NCBI GenBank assembly: GCA_012519815.1
Contig: JAAYPM010000028.1
Coordinates: 1-41,031, forward strand
DNA length: 41,031 nt
Reading direction: 5' to 3'
DNA from: Bacteroidales bacterium
GTDB taxonomy: Bacteria > Bacteroidota > Bacteroidia > Bacteroidales > UBA1715
The notes under the pieces were generated by a model. That model worked only from the letters and a program-made list of their open reading frames with translations. It was not told the DNA's origin and made no database searches. Each line of letters opens with the position of its first letter. Within the stretch, counting starts at the first letter, position 1. Made by a program: the position numbers and the translations under genes. Shown piece by piece: positions 36,801 to 41,031 of the stretch.

Positions 36801-39761
36801 GACACATTATTTCATCATGGCGAACAAAGTTTTCCCCATACATTTACTAATAACACACAAGATCAACAATCTCATAGACTTACAATATACGCTCGCAATC
36901 AATATGATTGTAAAGACAAGCACTCCCTTTCGTTACTTGTATTTCCAGAAGTAAAAGCAAATTTTACAGTATCCCCCACTAAAGGATGCAGTCCACTCAA
37001 TTCGCATTTCACAAATTACTCTACAGGAGCAACATCATATAATTGGATATTTAATGATGGCACGTTTTCAAGTAATGTACATACAGGACATACCTATATA
37101 AACACATCACAAAACACTCTTATACGAGAAGCTCAATTAGTAGCAATATCTGATTTTGGGTGCGTAGATACGTCCGATGCACAAACTATAGAAATTTTTC
37201 CTCAGCCTCAAGCACAATTTACTACAGATAACGTATCGGGCTGTAGTCCGCTCCATATACATATTGAAGATAATTCTATAGGAGCAGAAGAATATACATG
37301 GGTATATGGCAATGGAGAAGAATCGAATCAATTAAATTCCACACAATTATATGAAAATAAAGACGGAGATGTACGTCAAGATGAAATAAAGCTTTTTGTA
37401 AAAAATCAGTATGAATGTAAAGATACTGCCACACAAACTATTACGGTATATCCGCAAGTAATAGCAGATTTTTCTCCTGAAATATCTGGTTGCAGTCCCC
37501 TTTTAGTTCAATTTTCTAATCATTCGCAATATGGTGAATCATATAGTTGGGATTTTGGCGATGAAAAAGTTTCTACAGATAAAAATCCATATAATACGTT
37601 TCTTAATAATTCTGTAAGCGACACCATATATACCGTAAGACTTATTGGAAACAATCATTTTAAATGCAGCGATACTGCTTACAAAACCATACGCGTATAT
37701 CCAAGCATTACAGCTTCTTTTGTAGCCGACACGCTTATAGGTTGCTCGCCTATGAGTACAAAATTACTCTCAACCACGCAAGGGGCTTCGCATATAGAAT
37801 GGATAATAGACAATCAATTACCACAAAATGTGCAAGAAGAAATGCTTTTATTTGAATCATCTAATTCTTCTCATTTACCACAAGTCCACACCGTGGAGCT
37901 ACGTGTAAGAAATGAATATTCTTGTGCAAGTTCATATATACAAGCTATTCAGGTATATCCAGAAGTAATAGCTGATTTTTCGCCTTCTCATTATTCAGGT
38001 TGCAGTCCACTTGATATAAATTTCTTCAATAATTCTTCGGGAGCAAATACATATTTTTGGGATTTTGGAGATAATTCTAGTGCTACAAATACTAATCCTG
38101 GACATAGTTATTTAAACTACAATTCCACAGAAAAATTATATAACATAAGCCTTGTGGCTCAATCTACATACGGGTGCAAAGCGTATTCAGACACAACTAC
38201 CATTACAGTTTACCCGCAGCCTATGGCTCAATTTCATATAGAAAAAAATTCAGGTTGTTCACCTTTAACTACAAAAATTTATGATGAATCCGATGGTGCC
38301 ACCCGTGCTGTATGGAACATAAATAATGAAACATTTATTAATGAAGAAATAGATAGCTATACATACACAAATAATTCTCACGAGCCTATTCGCTCATACA
38401 TATCACTTATTGTATCCAATGAATACTCTTGTGAAGACTCTGCAAATGAACCAATTACAATATATCCAGAAGTAATAGCTGGTTTTATAAAACCCGAAAA
38501 TATTTGTAGCCCAGCTCCTGTGCAATTTGAAAATATATCAGAACATGCCCATTCATACGAATGGAACTTTGGCGATGGTAATAAATCGCAGGAAAAAAAT
38601 CCTATATATGTGTATGAAAATGTGAATGTTGTCGATACAAATTACACTATTACTCTCAAAACACACAGTTCTTATGGTTGTAAAGATTCTACAAAACATA
38701 CCGTTACCGTGTATCCTACACCAAAAGCAGCATTTACACCAAACAGTTCGCAATTTACCTTACCCGATGCAGTATTAACATTGCAAAACAGAACAAAAGG
38801 AGAATGGAATTATGAATGGAAAATAGACGGATATAATATAAGTAATACTACAACACCAGAACCTGTACTCCTTACCAATACTGGAGTTATGGCTATAGAA
38901 CTTATTGCATATAGTCAATATTGTATAGATACAAGTTTGCAGCATATTAGAATTTACGGACCTCCCATTGTGGCAGATTATGATTCCTCGTTTGCTGGTT
39001 GCAGCCCACTTACAGTAACATTTACCAACAAATCGCTCAATGCCATAGAATATGAATGGGATTTTGGTGATGGAACTACATCAACAGAAATACACCCTAC
39101 ACACACATTTTTAACACCCGGTACATATGTAATACAACTTACAGCCCGCAATGGAGATTTAGAAGATATTACTCGTGCACATGCAGTTACAGTGTATAAA
39201 AACCCTAAAGCTGACTTTTCTGTAGCTCCATTGGTTGTATATCTACCCGAAGCAGAAATATCGCTATATAATTCCTCTATTGATGCAGAAGAAGTACGTT
39301 GGTATGTTGAAAACACTTTAGTATCAGAAGAATATCAACCAAGCCACACGTTTACTTCAGAAGGTAATTTTAACATTAGTCTAAGCGTATCCTCTCGCCA
39401 TGGGTGTATAGATTCTGTGAGTTCCAATCAACCTATAAAAGTGTTATATGATTGCGATATTAAGTTTCCTAATATTTTCACTCCTACAACTCAAAATTCA
39501 GATGGGTATTATGACAGCACAATTCCAGAAACAGAAAATGATATTTTTCATCCTATATTTTTAAATATAGTAGATTATAATCTACAAATCTTTAATCGTT
39601 GGGGTGAAATTGTGTTTGAAAGTAACGAATTAGAACGAGGATGGAATGGTTGGTATCGTGATGAATTATCAAAATCAGATGTATATATATGGAAATGCGA
39701 TGCTCAATGCTTAGGAGGAAAACGCATTCAACAAGTAGGTAATGTTACGCTTTTACGATAG
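33834..39761 (+). CDS. Giant PKD-repeat surface protein with gliding motility-associated (T9SS type B) C-terminal domain
   Basis: Signal-like N-terminus IFIFLIICSVAFISHTQGQ; roughly a dozen PKD-like repeats with GCSPL...YxWxFGDG; C-terminal CDIKFPNIFTPTTQNSDGYYDSTI...YNLQIFNRWGEIVFESNELERGWNGWYRDELSKSDVYIWKCDAQ. Confidence 0.93.
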   Translation: MLKTHKKSESKQVKNIFIFLIICSVAFISHTQGQTTSLNSDFELGDFTGWSASNGRIDRRTGQITFTNNTITTNRQTIISNLYYDRYTCGELPSIPPDGGNYVAKLGNNIKGAEVEQLRYQLKVTEENSLFLYKYAVVFEDPGHEPHEQPFFDVAVRDNNGRIIDSLCGYDHIVSGEGIQGFYTCEVHKDPRNPRRDTIVRWKPWTSIALDLTPYIGQIVTLEFTNADCRLGGHWSYAYMEVITGSMRIQVKACESDSTATLKAPDGFSSYVWSNGETTQEIHVPLIEGESYSCQMMSITDCYVTLFADILIERLSIPPTNETICKGQGTTISAEGADYYEWDNNLGVGAQKTVYPLETTTYTVTGITENGCVAQGTSTVNVIDLPTVSLQANVPCSGGDLLLQAESDKDIVSYNWAGPLSFTSHEQNPIINAVTYEHTGNYTLTVEDANGCKNNASLKASINPSPEITTTHSNACEGGDVVLRVFPANLQYEWTGGNNFSSTNQFNTLSNINNSMAGTYKVVATNEFNCTDTATINLDVYPSPKAQFSHTTPCLGTAMVFTNESVGATEYNWSFGNGRFSYNRQPSPVEYSTAQEYTVSLQVFNEHSCSDSISMKVKSHAVPVAHFSTDKACVGDTYTIQNTSYVEHDAITSWQWTIRETNIENEYNPTVELINEEPIPVTLIVRTDYCSDTLTKEILSYPKPVLSPFQSNGCAPLEVQFPTIVQERVFHAWDFDDGETSQSSSPTHYFFNTSNKPIIYHVKHKATSEYGCVDSIIYPIEVFSQPKTNFTLSRTSICSGQSLEVTNTTEFANFFEWELEDGERHSQESFTVSYTNSGNNVKYVPITLHTNNSSMCFDSLVKFVAVYPFPDKGIDLSDSLGCSPLIVNLSTESLAPNYEWKYGDGTEEIGGNTVEHIFINRTADVIEYPITLKVSTNQGCEAEFYSRVTVYPSPDASFVIDTNYGCSPFSTTIENTTKGATHTYWEFDEDTLFHHGEQSFPHTFTNNTQDQQSHRLTIYARNQYDCKDKHSLSLLVFPEVKANFTVSPTKGCSPLNSHFTNYSTGATSYNWIFNDGTFSSNVHTGHTYINTSQNTLIREAQLVAISDFGCVDTSDAQTIEIFPQPQAQFTTDNVSGCSPLHIHIEDNSIGAEEYTWVYGNGEESNQLNSTQLYENKDGDVRQDEIKLFVKNQYECKDTATQTITVYPQVIADFSPEISGCSPLLVQFSNHSQYGESYSWDFGDEKVSTDKNPYNTFLNNSVSDTIYTVRLIGNNHFKCSDTAYKTIRVYPSITASFVADTLIGCSPMSTKLLSTTQGASHIEWIIDNQLPQNVQEEMLLFESSNSSHLPQVHTVELRVRNEYSCASSYIQAIQVYPEVIADFSPSHYSGCSPLDINFFNNSSGANTYFWDFGDNSSATNTNPGHSYLNYNSTEKLYNISLVAQSTYGCKAYSDTTTITVYPQPMAQFHIEKNSGCSPLTTKIYDESDGATRAVWNINNETFINEEIDSYTYTNNSHEPIRSYISLIVSNEYSCEDSANEPITIYPEVIAGFIKPENICSPAPVQFENISEHAHSYEWNFGDGNKSQEKNPIYVYENVNVVDTNYTITLKTHSSYGCKDSTKHTVTVYPTPKAAFTPNSSQFTLPDAVLTLQNRTKGEWNYEWKIDGYNISNTTTPEPVLLTNTGVMAIELIAYSQYCIDTSLQHIRIYGPPIVADYDSSFAGCSPLTVTFTNKSLNAIEYEWDFGDGTTSTEIHPTHTFLTPGTYVIQLTARNGDLEDITRAHAVTVYKNPKADFSVAPLVVYLPEAEISLYNSSIDAEEVRWYVENTLVSEEYQPSHTFTSEGNFNISLSVSSRHGCIDSVSSNQPIKVLYDCDIKFPNIFTPTTQNSDGYYDSTIPETENDIFHPIFLNIVDYNLQIFNRWGEIVFESNELERGWNGWYRDELSKSDVYIWKCDAQCLGGKRIQQVGNVTLLR

Positions 39762-39765
39762 AATT

Positions 39766-40812
39766 ATGAGAAAAATTATATATATATTATTAGCTTTATT
39801 AAGCTTTTCACATACTAAAGCACAAGATCCGCATCACTCTCATTTTTATGCAGTTCCACTCCTTATGGGACCATCTTTTGCTGGTTCAACAGGCGGTACT
39901 CGTGTGGCAATAAATGCACGAAATCAATGGACTGCTATACCTCAACAATATAATACAGCTTCTATTATGTTTGACCACTACTTCTATGGTACTCGTCATG
40001 GTTTAGGAGCAGTGCTACATCGTGATCAGGCAGGAGCTGGAAAACTTGCTACTACATATTTGCAAGCCCAATATGCATATTCTATAAATGCAAGTAAAAA
40101 CATTGCATTTCGTCCGGGCATGCAAGTTTCTTTTGTAAATAGGCATATAGATTATTCTAAAACAGTATTTGGCGATCAATTAGATTTTATAGAAAATAGA
40201 CCAAATAGCATAGAACCAGCATTAGAAGAGAACAATAATTATTTAGATTTTGGAGCCTCTTTATTGGGAATTTATAAGAGTTTTTGGTTTGGCGGCACAC
40301 TCGATCACCTTATACAACCAAATCAGAGTCTAAATAATGAAAATTCTATAGTTCCTCTAAAAATATCGTTTTATACTGGTATGCGTTTTAATATACAAAC
40401 AAAATTTAACAACAAACGACAACGTGATAATATGTATGTCATGATGCATTTTAACAAACAAGACACATTTAAACAAATGCTCTATGGTGCCTATTGGGAA
40501 CGGCAAAAAACCTTAATGGGCATATGGTATAGAGGAATGCCGTATCTTAAAGCATATCAATCGTATATGAATACCGATGCATTAATTCTCATGTTTGGTT
40601 ACACATTCAGGCAGTTTTTATTTTTATATAGCTATGATTTAACACTTTCTAAACTCACAGCAAATTCGGCAGGTTCGCACGAAATTACTATAGTGTGGCA
40701 ACGTCCAGCAAGTGCTAATGAACAAAAACATAAAAATCGTTTTAAAATAGTCCCCTGCCCTATGCAAGATAATTATAAAAGCGGAAGACAGCATAATCAA
40801 CACAATATGTAA
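39766..40812 (+). CDS. PorP/SprF family type IX secretion system membrane protein
   Basis: MRKIIYILLALLSFSHTKAQDPHHSHFYAVPLLMGPSFAGSTGGTRVAINARNQWTAIPQQYNTASIMFDHYF...GLGAVLHRDQAGAGKLATTYLQAQYAYSINASKNIAFRPGMQVSFVNR. Confidence 0.92.
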   Translation: MRKIIYILLALLSFSHTKAQDPHHSHFYAVPLLMGPSFAGSTGGTRVAINARNQWTAIPQQYNTASIMFDHYFYGTRHGLGAVLHRDQAGAGKLATTYLQAQYAYSINASKNIAFRPGMQVSFVNRHIDYSKTVFGDQLDFIENRPNSIEPALEENNNYLDFGASLLGIYKSFWFGGTLDHLIQPNQSLNNENSIVPLKISFYTGMRFNIQTKFNNKRQRDNMYVMMHFNKQDTFKQMLYGAYWERQKTLMGIWYRGMPYLKAYQSYMNTDALILMFGYTFRQFLFLYSYDLTLSKLTANSAGSHEITIVWQRPASANEQKHKNRFKIVPCPMQDNYKSGRQHNQHNM

Positions 40813-40872
40813 AAAATGATGAGTGATGAATGCTGAATACTTAGTGATGAATGAAAAATGCTGAGGATTTAA

Positions 40873-40899
40873 GGGTTTAGAGGTTTAGGGGTTTAGAGG
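40873..40899. repeat. Short G-rich degenerate tandem repeat
   Basis: gggtttagaggtttaggggtttagagg; adjacent to gatgaatgctgaatacttagtgatgaatg-like repeats. Confidence 0.6.
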
Positions 40900-40938
40900 T
40901 GAATGAAAAAAATGCCAATCTATATTCATCATTAAAAC

Positions 40939-41012
40939 GCAATCCGTTAGGATTGCATCGCTCGGTAGAAATGTAATATGCCCCTTTTTTCTCACATTCC
41001 GTTAGGAATGTG
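40939..41012. repeat. Second REP-like palindrome family (two hairpins sharing a GTTA loop)
   Basis: GCAATCC-GTTA-GGATTGC (40939-40956) followed by ggtagaaatgtaatatgcccc and CACATTCC-GTTA-GGAATGTG (40993-41012). Confidence 0.7.
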
Positions 41013-41031
41013 TCCTTGTTTTAGGGTTCCA

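Overview
AT-rich window with strong Bacteroidota character: type IX secretion (T9SS) substrates, PorP/SprF, FISUMP, eukaryote-type glycogen branching enzyme. Contents in order: (1) the tail of an upstream CDS, a small secreted protein and a DUF2007-like protein; (2) an sdpR-sdpI-like pair with a clear palindromic operator; (3) a PH-like/HAD gene remnant that looks like an out-of-frame deletion fusion; (4) a REP-associated tyrosine transposase (RAYT/Y1) flanked by multi-hairpin REP-like arrays, with another array about 1.5 kb away; (5) a FISUMP lipoprotein; (6) a large modular GH9 cellulase; (7) a five-gene minus-strand surface-protein operon with three tandem secreted paralogs, a repeat-bearing T9SS type A protein and a lipoprotein; (8) a plus-strand glycogen cluster of branching enzyme, GH133 debranching enzyme, GT4 synthase-like enzyme, GH57 and GT35 phosphorylase, followed by a convergent stand-alone CBM48 protein; (9) pgk; (10) a three-gene minus-strand T9SS type B operon; (11) nadB; (12) a giant PKD-repeat T9SS type B adhesin overlapping a PorP/SprF gene; (13) a second, different family of REP-like palindromes at the right edge. 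The best candidates for something undescribed are the 9.4-16.5 kb surface operon and the RAYT/REP locus. Much of the rest belongs to recognisable families. No tRNA, rRNA or CRISPR was recognised. All family calls are by eye from the sequence, not from database searches.
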